Assembly (NCBI GenBank): GCA_032158295.1
Contig: CM063249.1
Location: 20,400,270-20,464,269 of the forward strand
Source of the DNA: Pycnopodia helianthoides
Taxonomy: Eukaryota > Echinodermata > Asteroidea > Forcipulatida > Asteriidae
Length of the DNA stretch: 64,000 nucleotides
Direction of reading: 5' to 3'
Part shown: positions 1 through 12,088 of the stretch, piece by piece
Numbering within the stretch: position 1 is the stretch's first letter
How the letters are laid out: each line of letters starts with the position of its first letter
The notes under the pieces: model-generated
Database searches by the model: none
Told to the model about the DNA's origin: nothing
The model's input: the letters and a program-made list of their open reading frames with translations, nothing else
Translations under genes and position numbers: made by a program

Positions 1-611
1 ACTACCCCGTAAAACATCAAAACAAAATAAAGAATAAACAAATCTTACATTGTACAGTGAAATAATCTTTCCATTCATCCCGATGATTCTTAACTGTGTC
101 ATTTTTGTAAAACTAAAGCCTAAATATTGAGGAGTTTTTTGTAAACTATCTTACATTTCCAAGAAACTGTTCTCCACAGCCCATGCTGTCGACAAAATTT
201 GCGCGTGGACCAGCGACGACAGTGCTGTACACGGTTTCAACCCGCGCACACACCAGTGATGACGAGTTTTGCAATTTCAGGGAATAACTTTTTTTTCCCG
301 TGCTTTTGAATCGGACGATAGGTCGATTGTCAACTCTCAGGTTATTTTTGCGCAAGTCAAGTCTCACGTCATTTTCCCTCAAGATAATCAAGTCTCAAGT
401 CAATGAAATTGGCAACTTGAGTCTGTCTCAAGTCAACAATACTGTCACTATACAAGAGACAATTTTTGTACTTAAAGAGTAACACATAAAATCAGGCATG
501 TAAGTAGGCAGCGAAAAATGGAAATCTTTTGGTTGTATAAATTTAGTTTCTGTGGGAGTGCGATGCCTTAAGTGATATCTTGGTATCTTGGCTAAGCCCA
601 ATCTTTACCTG
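1..611. other. No gene seen
   Basis: A/T-rich sequence with short unrelated open frames. No exon, RNA gene or clear repeat boundary was found. Confidence 0.5.
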
Positions 612-870
612 CAGATTTGAGGTCTAATGTCCACAAAATCACTGCTTGCCATAATTTATCCTGTAGGACTTCTGCTTCACTGTTATTTAAAATGATGTCT
701 GTAAACTGCGGACGATTTGAGTTGAAAACAGACAATGTTCCACTCCTAAATCTTGCAGCACGCGTACACGATGACCAGACAACTCGACCTTCCATTGACC
801 AACTCAACTTGAGACAGCTGATTGTTGACAAACTCTGCTCTGATTTTTCAGACGTGTGGCCCAACCCCAA
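612..870 (-). CDS. Possible exon of unknown gene
   Basis: The minus strand is open from a stop at 871-873 to a good donor, GCAG|GTAAAG, at 612/611. The translation (e.g. F-T-D-I-I-L-N-N-S-E-A-E-V-L-Q-D-K-L-W-Q, then A-V-I-L-W-T-L-D-L-K) looks like folded protein rather than low-complexity sequence. No acceptor with a good pyrimidine tract is seen. It is not part of GRK2/3 as I recall that protein. The plus strand is also open here, which lowers confidence. Confidence 0.25.
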
Positions 871-2810
871 TTAGTGACTATGAAAATGGCTATGGCTCAA
901 TCAGCACATCATGTGTTGAAGCAAAGGCGGCCCTTTGCTTCACCTCTAGCAGCAGCCGTAGCTGTCGTTGTAACTGCTTTTTAGGACTAGTTTATAGACC
1001 CATGTTTGTACACAGCCAAGTTTACAAGGTCTAGTCCCCAACTCACATGCCAAAATTACAGCCTGATGCCCGGATCCATCTCGCTGTTTGCAAGAAGTGT
1101 GTACTGTTTGGATTATAAAACGGAGTTTAGTATTCATGGCGCGATCGGGAAAGAAATGGAGCCCATGAGAAAAATGTGGAATGGGGAAATCAAAATCACA
1201 TGGATATCCGCGTAACACAGAAATTTCACATTCCTGTAACATTGAAATTAGAATGAAATAAAGGCAAACCTGTATGTCCATGAACATGTTACATGTAATG
1301 TACGTGTCAGGAAGATTATTATTTTGTTTAGAATACATTTTGTTTCAGAGAAGTATACACCGAAAGATTATTGCCGTGGGAAGTCCAACCTTGTTACGTC
1401 ATAACTGCTTTGAATACAAAAAGACTTTCATATTTACTTGAGTAATTTGAAAATGTTATTGTGAAACAGCTCGGCATTTGTGCACAAATGCAATAATGTC
1501 TAGTTTGTATTTAAATTTTACTGAAAACAATTGATCTTATTTGTCAAAATTGTAACTTAAATAACTACAGAGAGGGAAAAAGTCAGAGAGAGGGAGTGAC
1601 TTAAAGATAATTTGTGTTGCCTTTAAAAACATTACTGTATTGCCTAATTTGGGAAAAGCCCCTTGTCCCAGAAGGACAGCCCCTGGGCCGGTCCTTTTTT
1701 TGCTCACCCAGGGGCTAAATTTAGCCCCGGGATGTCGGATGTCTATTTCTACCCCTGTAAATACATACCGTAATATCGTAATTTTTGTATGTAGAACATG
1801 TTTGCTGTGTCCAAATGAGTAAGGAACCAGACCAATGAGTTGAGCACACAATTTTTGTCGTATATTGTTTTTTTAAAGATGTTTATTATTGTTTATATAT
1901 TTTTTTTCTTCTTGCCCAACTTTCCATCATTGAAACTAAATTGAATTTTTACACAAAACAGACATTTTAACTTTAACATCAAGATGGCACATAAGCAACA
2001 ACACCATGCTGATGTCATCATGTTATGAAACAACATAAATTTTAACTTTACTAATACAACAAATCATAACTCATGAACCACAATAACACATTATTACGAC
2101 CTACAATGTGCACTGTACATCATCCAAGAGGGCAAAAAACCCAAGAGACATTTGCATAAATGACAAGAGCTCAATTTGACCTGGTTTTCTTATCAGAAGA
2201 ACTGAATCAATATTCCCAGGCCCCATTTTAGGGTCTGAAGCCAATAAGCAATAAACAAATATTTCCAGGCCGTATGTTCCGTTCCAAAGCTAATATAAAA
2301 GGGATTTTGGGCATGGTTTCTGTGTATGAAATGACAAGTGGTAAAGACTGCACATTGCCTTTGCAAATACATGTATGCATAAATAACATGATCAGTTGAT
2401 ATACATGATTTAGAGAGGTTTTCATTCAACTTTTTTCACTCGCCGGCAAAACGAGTAAACCAAAATTTTGAGTCGCTCGCAAGTTTATTCACTAGACTAC
2501 ATGTATGTATGCACACGATCGTTAAAAGGTTAAAAGTCATGGAAGCGAAGTTAGCAAAATTGCGTGTTTTGACGATCTTATTGCCTCATTTCTGCCCCTT
2601 ATAATGGTATTTTTTATCAACTACCATTTCTATGGATTCATAATTTGAGGATCAGTTTTATAGAACTTTTTTTGCACTGACATCTTTGTGATTCTAATCG
2701 GTGCTTTGGGGAAAAAATCAATGAACTTTTCCCTGCAAGACACGAAAGGCCCTCTTTCTGCAAAAGTTGTTGACGTTTGAATAGCCTTAATCCAAGAGTA
2801 ACAAGTACTG
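871..2810. other. Non-coding; palindromic GC patch and short repeat fragment
   Basis: A 130-codon minus open frame at 946-1338 has no coding character. A GC hairpin and 18-bp palindrome lie at 1678-1728. The segment 1805-1852 is, on the minus strand, a copy of a dispersed repeat also at 25.6 and 29.4 kb (shared ...GGTTCCTTACTCATTTG). Nothing else supported. Confidence 0.5.
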
Positions 2811-3381
2811 CCGAGTACCATGTACTGCCCAGTACCAAGTACTGCCGAGTACCATGTACTGCCGAGTACCAAGTACTGCCGAGAACCAAGTACGGTCGAG
2901 AACCAAATACAGCCGAGTACCATGTACTGCCGAGTACCAAGTACTGCCAGTACTGCCGAGTACAAAGTACTGCCGAGTACCAAGTACTGCCAGTACTGCC
3001 GAGTACAAAGTACTGCCGAGTACCATGTACTGCCGAGTACCAAGTACTGCTGTGCACCAAGTACTGTCGAGAACCAAGTACTGCTGAGTACCATGTACTG
3101 CAGAGTACCAAGTACTGCCGAGTACCAAGTACTGTCGAGTACTAAGTACTGCCGAGTATCATGTACTGCCCAGTACCATGTACTGCCGAGTACCATGTAC
3201 TGCCGAGTGCCACGTACTGCCGAGTGCCACGTACTGCCGAGTGCCACGTACTGTCGAGTACCACGTACTGCTGAGTACCAAGTACTGCCGAGTACCACGT
3301 ACTGCTGAGTACCAAGTACTGCCGAGTACCAAGTACTGCCGAGTACCATGTACTGCTGAGTACCAAGTACTGCCGAGTGCA
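2811..3381. repeat. 17-bp minisatellite, about 33 copies
   Basis: Head-to-tail copies of GTACTGCCGAGTACCAA/T with scattered substitutions (AGTGCCAC, AGAACC variants) and some shortened units (GTACTGCCA at 2938-3000). Because 17 is not a multiple of 3, all three frames read the same periodic peptide on each strand, giving long but meaningless open frames. Degenerate half-units continue to about 3535. Confidence 0.95.
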
Positions 3382-5650
3382 AATGTGGCCAACTATCTAC
3401 TGCTCATGTAGTACTGGAGTTTGAGTACTTGGGACACCTAGTATACAAATGTACATGTAGTGCGATAGTACCAAGTACTGATAGTACCAAGTACGGTAGT
3501 ACCAAGTACTGCCGAGTACCTGAGTACTTTGAATACTTGGGACATCTAGTATACAAATGTACATGTAGTACAAGTACAAGTATCTAAGTACAAATACTTC
3601 AAAATGATTGCAAAATGAAGTACAAAGTACATTTATTAGTTATTGACTAGTTTCTGGATGACAGTATGTGCTTATTATCTTTTCAAACTTGATACATCAA
3701 CAACAGCTTAAATTCGACTTTTACCACAGAGTAACAATGTACATGTAGGCCTACAGGTATGCCCTTCCATGCATTACTATTGGCACAAAACTAAATACTG
3801 ATGATATTAACAAGATCTGAACTAAAGTTGCAGCGGTTTTTTCAAGAGATGTAATGCTAATTGAAGCACATGAACCTTAAAGTGTGACCACACACATGAA
3901 TGAATATGTTTGCTATCGTCGAGTTCCGAATGCTCATTTTCTACCGATGGTAAACAGTTGGTAAGCATGTATGATGACCCTACCTTACACTCATTGCATT
4001 GCTTTGACACCTAATTGATTTCTTCAGAGCATTGGGATAACAAGTATGGTCAAATTAAGTAATGAATAGGAAAGTGGTATTTGACCGCAAGCATTTTAAA
4101 TTGAGTCTGAAATTTTGTTTAGTTGAATTTTGAGTATAAAACATACGACTTTGATCAAGCATGAGTCCTTTTTTAATTTGACTGAGTATGGAGGGTACAC
4201 ACTTCAAATAGTCATGTGCTAGCCAAGTGCGAGAACCGATTACGAGTACAACACTGAACAATGAATGTGTACTTGGAAAAAGGTACCGTACAAACAATTA
4301 TCAATGGCACTGCTAGCTGTCAACAATGACAACAAATGTGGTCTACATATGAAGCTAAAAAGAGTAGCATCTGGATTGGAAAGCATTTGTGGGTTTTTAC
4401 AAATTCATCTTACTTATGTTGCAGTTCAATCCGAAATGTCTTATTTCTGCAGGATCTGACCTTTCTGTGGTGGAATCTCTGAAATTCTGTGTTTTTTCAC
4501 AGTTTAAATACTCTACACCAACTATTGATACGGGGATTTAAATCACATCAATGCAATTTTCCCCTCTGTCATCCTCCAAATCAAAACCTCCTCAAAACGG
4601 TGGAATTCTTACTGCAAAATAAGATGGTTTTAGTCTGTGAACATCTGATTTCTCAATTGCAGGCTCAAGACAGGTATCCAGTATTACAAAGATCCCCAGC
4701 AAAATAAACAATTTAATCTGTTGGTTGGTTTCACCTATTATGTACATGTATGGTTTCACAATGCCACTACCATGACTACATGATGCATAATGGGATTCAT
4801 GTACATAAAGAGTGTGCAGTGCACAGTTCACTTGCTCAAATTACTGACTAGCCAAAACCAAAGCAGTCATTTTCTCCATCAAACATTTCTGATCACCTAC
4901 TGTACTATGGATCAGGGTGTTTGCAGAGTTGTTTGTTATTTATACAATTTACAATATTTTTTTTTTTTTTTTTTATTTTTTTTTTTTTTAAGAAATACTA
5001 TTATGATTATTCATTCATTTTTAGCAAGGCATACAAACAAGTTCATGCAGTACTGATAAATGTACCTCAAACAAACACACAGTTACATACACAGTTACAC
5101 GTGTACACATGTAATGTACAAAATTGTAAAGCAAATTTCCATGTCCATACTGCAGTGCACTGTATCACCATTATAAGGAGTGTTCATTATCATAATTGAT
5201 GCAGACTACAATTTATTCCCTGGACATCATATATTGCTGGCCAATACCATACACATTCTACATGTACATTGTACCATAAGGTACATGTAATTACACGTAC
5301 ATGTACATGCACGTACGTATGACTGTGCAGACCAGCTTTGTGCTTTCTAACATGTTTAACAGAATATATGACAAATAATGTAGGAATATATGTTAAAATA
5401 CAGTGGAGTCTGATTTCATCTTGATACAAACAACATACATTACTTATTACATGTAACTGTAGACAATGTGTGTAATAAGTGAAATCTGCATAAAACATAT
5501 GTGCGCACAGAGATCAGGGTTCAAAATTAACAGGATTTTCATGGCAGTACACGCAGAACCTTAACATTGTAAAAATGTTTAACTGGACATGACACATGAA
5601 CAAAAACTCATGCAGCTCACAAAAACTACATTATCAGGCCTTAAATTACA
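3382..5650. other. Non-coding, with minisatellite debris, poly-T and TACATGTA words
   Basis: Contains GTACT-rich debris to 3600, a T-rich run at 4961-4990 and clustered ACATGTACATG palindromes at 5255-5320. No exon recognised. Confidence 0.5.
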
Positions 5651-5820
5651 CTGAGGCCACGACGGCCAGTGCCGTCGATGCCCTTGTAACTGGCCGTGGT
5701 GCCCTCGAAAAAATACCCTTTTCACGGCCATAATGCTGTGCCCTTTTCCCCCGTTGGCCGTCGTGCCCTTTCCCCCGTTGGTCTGTCGTGCCCATTCCCT
5801 CGTAGTCTGTTGTGCCCTTT
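5650..5820. repeat. Degenerate relatives of the 21-bp minisatellite unit
   Basis: Four to six imperfect units built on GGCCGTCGTGCCCTTTcCCCC, e.g. around 5690, 5757 and 5785. They share GGCC-x-x-x-GTGCCCTTT with the regular array at 6471-6653 and may be its ancestral form. Confidence 0.55.
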
Positions 5821-5826
5821 TAATTA

Positions 5827-6290
5827 GGGAATAACAGTGCGATGAGCCGGTCTTCACTGCGTGGTAATGATCGTGCTGGTAGCTGGCCGCTGTTAATGGA
5901 CAGAGCCGAAGGCGAGGTCCATTAACAGCGGCCAGCCACCAACCGAGGTCATTACCACGCAGTGAAGACCGGCTCATCGCACTGTTATTCCCATTAATAA
6001 ATGCCTTATAACGAAAAAACTGAAAAATCGTCAGAATTTGTGACTTTTCTTTCGCTGTTAGTTCTACTCATGTTCAAAGGCCAATCCTTTGGCTGTTCAA
6101 CTTTTGTGTGGTACCTAATCTCTTACACATAATTAACTGTTTATACATATTTTCAAGAACCAGACCATGACTTTGCATTATGTAGGTTTCATGCGCGTAT
6201 CGGTCACCTTAAATTGATACATTGTCTGCGCGTTCACGCCTACGCGTGGTATGTTTCCGCACGCGGCACCATCTGTCCTGCTCAAAAAAA
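5827..6290. mobile_element. Foldback transposable element, copy 1
   Basis: 5827-5992 is a near-perfect inverted repeat: arms of about 73 bp (GGGAATAACAGTGCGATGAG... and its complement) around a 19-base loop, flanked by TTAATTA and ATTAATAA. The next 300 bases to about 6290 are also repeated, in opposite orientation, at 21345-21665. The whole block is therefore one mobile unit. No transposase is present. Confidence 0.85.
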
Positions 6291-6470
6291 TAACAAAAAC
6301 CACTGACCAACAGAGGGCGCTCTGTTGTTTCGGACGCCTTCTTCTGGTGGACACTTATTCAATAAAGAGGCCTGTTAAATGAATCAACAAAGTAGTTCGC
6401 CGTTGGTTGTATTTTGTTTTATAACTTTCATAACTTAGTGGCCTTCGTGCCTTTTTTATTTTCACAGTTT

Positions 6471-6653
6471 GGCCTTGGTGCCCTTTCTGCTGGCCTTGGT
6501 GCCCTTTCTGCTGGCCTTGGTGCCCTTTCTGCTGGCCTTGGTGCCCTTTCTGCTGGCCTTGGTGCCCTTTCTGCTGGCCTTGGTGCCCTTTCTGCTGGCC
6601 TTGGTGCCCTTTCTGCTGGCCTTGGTGCCCTTTCTGCTGGCCTTGGTGCCCTC
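6471..6653. repeat. 21-bp minisatellite, 8.7 near-identical copies
   Basis: Unit GGCCTTGGTGCCCTTTCTGCT repeated without a change, which implies recent expansion. Period 21 gives a seven-residue repeat in every frame (H-Q-G-Q-Q-K-G on the minus strand, A-L-V-P-F-L-L on the plus), so the overlapping open frames are not evidence for a protein. A divergent first unit is at about 6440. Confidence 0.95.
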
Positions 6654-7240
6654 CAAAATTTGCACTGGGTACCTTAAAATAGTAATAGCTATGACTGTAC
6701 CTAGAATTTACAACACGAATAAACAACAATATTCTTGATTTTACCCTCACACCGATCGTACCGATGTGTAATAAGCTCTGGATATACTACGAGCTCGGGT
6801 GGGATTTGAACCCAAGACCCAAAATTCTACAGTAGCATAGATGTTTTAACCACTCAACTATTAAGCTCACCTAGGGACAAGAGGCCAGTTTGAATCATGC
6901 ATTTTTAAGAGATGTTATAAAAGCAGAGAGTATACAAAATATATTATTTTTGGTTTATCCCTAAACCAACAAGTGACAGGCACTCATATTCAGTGATTTC
7001 CAAAATCTGCAATATAAGTCAGAAGGCTACTCAGGTGGGACTCTGTGTGACCTACATGTATGTCACAAAAATCACAGAGACTTTCAGATTTTTGTGTAGA
7101 ATGCAAAACCATGAAATTGCGATTTTTTATTCTTTAAGCACTCCCTATCAACGCTAAAACCTAATTCACCTGACGGCATCATCACAATAATCTTGGTTGC
7201 CCCATTTTGGGAGTCACTGGCCCTGTGTGTTGTACAGTGT
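6654..7240. other. No gene seen
   Basis: Unique-looking A/T-rich sequence between two minisatellites. A GGTTTGAACC-like stretch near 6800-6860 weakly resembles tRNA-derived sequence but does not fold convincingly. Confidence 0.4.
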
Positions 7241-8812
7241 ACATGTACATGTAGTGTGATCTCTGGTCTGTGGCCTGATCTATGGTCTTCATGATCTCTG
7301 GTCTCTACAGTCATGATGTATGGTCTTCAAGATCTCTGGTCCTATTGAAATTTATATATTGTATTCAATGATCTCTGGTCTCTGAGGCCTTGACAAGGTC
7401 CTCATGATGGTCTTCATCATATTAATGATCTCAGGTCTGCAGCTATATCTATGGTCTTCATAATTTCTGGTCTCAGTGGCCATGATCTATGGTCTTCATG
7501 ATCTCTGGTCTCTGAAGCCATGATCTATGGTCTTCATGATCTCTGGTCTCTACAGCCCCGATCTATAGTACTCCTGATCTCTGATCTATGGTATTCCTGA
7601 TCTCTGGTCTCCCTGACATTGATGGTCTTCATGATCTCTTATCTCTGTGGCCATGATCTATATGTATGTTCTTCCTGATACCTGATCTTTGAGGCCATGT
7701 TATATGGTCTTTCTGATACCTGATCTCTGAGGCCACAATTTATGGTCTCCATGATCTTTGGTCTCTGCAGCCATATCTATGGTCTTCATAATCTCTGATC
7801 TCTGAGGCCATGATCTATGGTCTTCATAATCTCTGATCTATGAGGCCATGATCTATGGTCTTCATGATCTCTGATCTATGAGGCCATGATCTATGGTCTT
7901 CATGATCTCTGGTCTCTGAAGCCATGATCTATGGTCTTCATGATCTCTGGTCTCTACAGCCCCGATCTATAGTACTCCTGATCTCTGATCTATGGTATTC
8001 CTGATCTCTGGTCTCCCTGACATTGATGGTCTTCATGATCTCTTATCTCTGTGGCCATGATCTATATGTATGTTCTTCCTGATACCTGATCTTTGAGGCC
8101 ATGTTATATGGTCTTTCTGATACCTGATCTCTGAGGCCACAATTTATGGTCTCCATGATCTTTGGTCTCTGCAGCCATATCTATGGTCTTCATAATCTCT
8201 GATCTCTGAGGCCATGATCTATGGTCTTCATAATCTCTGATCTATGAGGCCATGATCTATGGTCTTCATGATCTCTGATCTATGAGGCCATGATCTATGG
8301 TCTTCATGATCTATGGTCTTCATGATCTCTGATCTATGAGGCCATGATCTATGGTCTTCATGATCTCTGGTCTCTGCAGCCCTGATCTATGGTCTTCCTG
8401 ATCTCTGATCTATGGTCTTCCTGGTCTCTGATCTATGGTCTTCACAATCTCTGATCTCCGTGGCCATGATCTATGGTCTTCATGATCTCTGGTCTCTACA
8501 GCCCTGATCTATGGTCTTCCTGATCTCTGATCTCTCTGACATTTATGATCTTCCTAATACCTGATCTCTAAGGCCACGATTTATGGTCTCCATGATCTTT
8601 GGTCTCTGCAGCCATATCTATGGTCTTCACAATCCCTGGTCTCTGAGGCCATGATCTATGGTCTTCATAATCCCTGGTCTCTGAGGCCATGATCTATGGT
8701 CTTATAATCCCTGGTCTCTGAGCCATGATCTATGGTCTTCATAATCCCTGGTCTCTGAGGCCATGATCTTTGGTCTTCATAATCTCTGATCTCTGAGGCC
8801 ATGATCTACATC
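7241..8812. repeat. ~38-bp minisatellite (left part), with a 404-bp higher-order duplication
   Basis: Imperfect units on the pattern GGCCATGATCTATGGTCTTC + ATGATCTCTGGTCTCTGA. Block 7501-7904 is repeated almost identically at 7905-8308 (offset 404), so whole groups of units were duplicated. The array is interrupted by a transposon at 8815 and resumes at 12089. Confidence 0.92.
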
Positions 8813-8814
8813 TA

Positions 8815-11800
8815 CAGTCGACTCTCGAGGTCCGCCGGACTAGCCCGTTTTCCTTGTTATATCCGAAGCTCGTAATATACGATCACGGTAATAATCAATG
8901 CACTATGCATGGACATACATAATGGCTGCACGTGTACACAGACAAGGCTGCTGCAATACATGGATAACTGTGTGCATAGTGTGTGCATGTACCGCACAAT
9001 CAAGCACAAAATTGGGCTAATAAAAATGTTTTAATTTAGTTATTTTAGTTTGAAAGTCAATTTATAAAATCAATTTACATTTTACATGATGAAAAAATGT
9101 CTGAGATTTTAACTTGCTGTTCTTGTTTAGCGAAGTTTCCGTGCAAAACTCCGGTCGCAGCAGTCAACAAATAAAATCTTGATTTTCATTGGTAACCACC
9201 ATTGTAATGTTAGATGGTTCATTGCTGATGCGGAATACTGAATATTGATCGAGCAAATATTTTAGCTTTTCAATTGCTGTGGGGTTTTTTTTGCTGAAAA
9301 TGCACATCAAGCACTTGTAAACTCAATGGATCAGGGCAATTCCAAGCAAACATGGACATTGCACAAAAAAATAAAATTTGTGCCACAACTTTCATTCCAC
9401 TTAAAAGTTGTAGCTAACATATGAAAGGAAACAGATATAACTTTTTTTAAAGACATTCTATACCATATTGTACAAAGGCAGAGATGTTTTCACAAGCTGT
9501 GAATGGACCCTTAAAAATGAGCTTATCAAGGTGATTTCTTCAAAGTTAAATATTTTTCTCCATAAAGATTCTTCCAGCAAAACTTTGATATTTGTGATTA
9601 GCACCAGGATCAACTTTTTACAATCCAGAGTGAATTTCATTTCATTTGTCCAGTTTAAGCATTATGTGATTGTACATGTTAAAGCTTCGACAGGGTGTAA
9701 TGCGACTGACCGTGAGATGAAGTTATTTCAATTGTAAGAAAAATCCACTGATTTTTTTCAGGGCATTTCAAATAATCCTTCTACCCTTATAGTCAAGTCT
9801 GAAATGAGAAAAAAAATCAACAATAAATTTGGCATACTTTAATAACGAGTCATCAAAAAGTGTAATGCGACTAACCGGTAATGCGACTGACCATGCACTG
9901 TAATGCGACTGACCAAATCTGTTTTCAAGAGGAGGATGCTAAGAGGTCAGCAAAGCTGGAGATCTTGATTAATATTTACTAGAGGACAGTATTACATGAA
10001 TTAAGAGATCTGGGGGGCTCTCCAGATGTCACTCATGATGTATGTCCTCTAAACAATGCCGTACCCACAATGCACTTCTTCAAAGCACATGCGCAGAACA
10101 CATACATGTGTTATATGTGCCATTCCAATATCTTTCTGTAACTTCTGGGTTTATCGTTTGATTGTACATAAACATGATAAACAATACAGACTGTATATTA
10201 ATGAAAAAGACATGTAGACATGTATTAATGTTATTACCGACTAACCGGTAATGCGACTGACCATGCACTGTAATGCGACTGACCAAATCTGTTTTCAAGA
10301 GGAGGATGCTAAGAGGTCAGCAAAGCTGGAGATCTTGGTCATGACTTACGAGAGGACAGTATTACATGAAGTAAGAGATCTGGGGCTCTCCAGATGTCAC
10401 TCATGATGTATAAAGGGCAGCATTGTCCTCTACACAATGCCGTACCTACAATGCACTTCTTTAAAGCACATGCGCAGATGTTTTGTACATGTGCCAGTCA
10501 AATATCTGTCTGTAACTTCTGGTTTTATTGTACAGAAACAATACAGGTAGGCCTATATTAATGAAAAATACATGTAGACATGTCTTAATGTTATCATGTG
10601 TAATAAAATATAGAAATATGAGACATTTTGAGTAAAAAAAGTGAAGTAATGACATTGAAATATTTTACTCTCCACAAATTGTGGAAATAGCTGACTATAG
10701 TGCTGAAAACAGACATATGTTGAGAAACTGAAAGTACAAGGAAAATATGAACAGTTCAAGAAGAAGCACAGACAAATCTCCCAAAAGAGCAAACAAAAGC
10801 AAAAAGCTCCTTATTCCACCATTTTCCTTGAGAAAGAAGAAACTTGATTTTAAAAACAAAATGCTGCCAACAAATCAGAGTAGCAATGCATGCATTGGTG
10901 AGTGGTGTGTGGTGTAATATGATGGTGAAGTGTATCCAGATGAAGTCAAGAAGATGTAGGTGATCGAGGAGATTTTCGTGTGTTCAAAACTGGAAATGCC
11001 CAAATCCTAAGGATAATAATTACACTCACATAACAAAACAAATTAGTTGTTTCATTGAAGGACCTGTGATAGCCAACAATCGTGGCCATTTCAAATTTCG
11101 AGACCACTTTTAAACAATGGCTTGAAGTTTCAGGGTATGTTTACATACATGTAAGTTACTTTAAATTAGCAATTTCATTTCTGTTCAATTACTTACTCAG
11201 CAAGAAAATTAACATTTAGGCCTAATGTTTAAAAGCAAAAATCTGGTGTTCCCGAGAATATAAAGTAAAGTTGATCCGTAAAATGCATTCAATCATATTT
11301 CCGGAAAATGTAAATCTGCAAAACTTTAAAAATACACATTTTTGCCTCGTTTCTATAATTTTTAAGAGACAAGGTGTGATTATTTTGGTCTAAACAAGTG
11401 AAATCAACTTTTTCAAGTTGTTGACAAAGAATGAACCCAATTTTGTCAAACAAGAACTTAGTTTGGGCTCCATATAGGCTTGGCTGAATTGACCGGACAA
11501 ACTGTAATGCGACTGACCGTAATGTGACTAACCATGGTTTTGCCATGTACACTTAATACTTCAAGTTGCTGACCATTTATAAGTGTCCTGTTGGAGACTC
11601 CTGTATAGTAGTTGTGTGTTACACTTAGTAAAACTATTGCAATTTGTTTGGTTTGAGGAAACTTTTCAAAAGTTATACGTGTATTTTTTACCATGTCCTT
11701 TTTGTGTGTTGCGACTGACCGTTTTTTACAGCATTATAACATCCAGAGTACAAAGCCCACAACATTTCTAATACCATGACTTCAAAGCCTTGGGTGTCAA

Positions 11801-12088
11801 GTACAAATCAGTCTATAAACTTAGTGGAAAGAATAACTCACATAGAACTAATAGCACCAAGATCAAGAAATGACACAGAAAAGTGTAATGCGACTGACCA
11901 TGGAAATGCCCATCAGTATCTTTTCTGAAGATTTCACCTCGTTGTAACCGTATTCTCGCTATTACCGTGCTCGTATAATCCCTATTTAAAGGCATTGAAA
12001 CACGCACGGGGCAGTTCGGGACCGGCAAAAAACCTTATATTGACCGGAACCTCGTAATATGCGAGCTCGTTTTAACGGAAGTCGACTG
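8815..12088 (-). mobile_element. Pogo/Tigger-like DNA transposon, 3.27 kb, non-autonomous
   Basis: Ends are CAGTCGACT... and ...AGTCGACTG with TA on both sides (8813-8814, 12089-12090), inserted cleanly inside the ~38-bp minisatellite. Relative to the copies at 12858 and 28561 it lies in reverse orientation: its last 150 bases are the complement of their first 150. TA duplication and CAGT termini fit Tc1/mariner-pogo elements. No open frame above 90 codons is present, so no transposase is encoded. The interior holds a 370-bp tandem duplication and repeated GTAATGCGACTGACC words. Confidence 0.85.
9871..10600. repeat. 370-bp tandem duplication inside the transposon
   Basis: 9871-10240 and 10241-~10600 begin with the same CTAACCGGTAATGCGACTGA and end with ACATGTAGACATG...TTAATGTTAT. 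The copies differ by small indels, so the duplication is not recent. Confidence 0.9.

Noticed and set aside
946..1338. 130-codon minus frame
   Set aside because: No family similarity, no splice consensus at sensible places, A/T-driven composition.
2630..3382. 250-codon frame with Q-Y-L-V-L-G-S-T-W-Y-S-A-V repeats
   Set aside because: Translation of the 17-bp minisatellite; similar frames exist on both strands.
5579..5977. 132-codon minus frame
   Set aside because: Runs through the foldback hairpin and degenerate satellite; an artefact of repeats.
6355..6750. 131-codon frame with H-Q-G-Q-Q-K-G repeats, resembling a low-complexity protein
   Set aside because: 21-bp minisatellite; no splice sites or start context, and three other frames are equally open.
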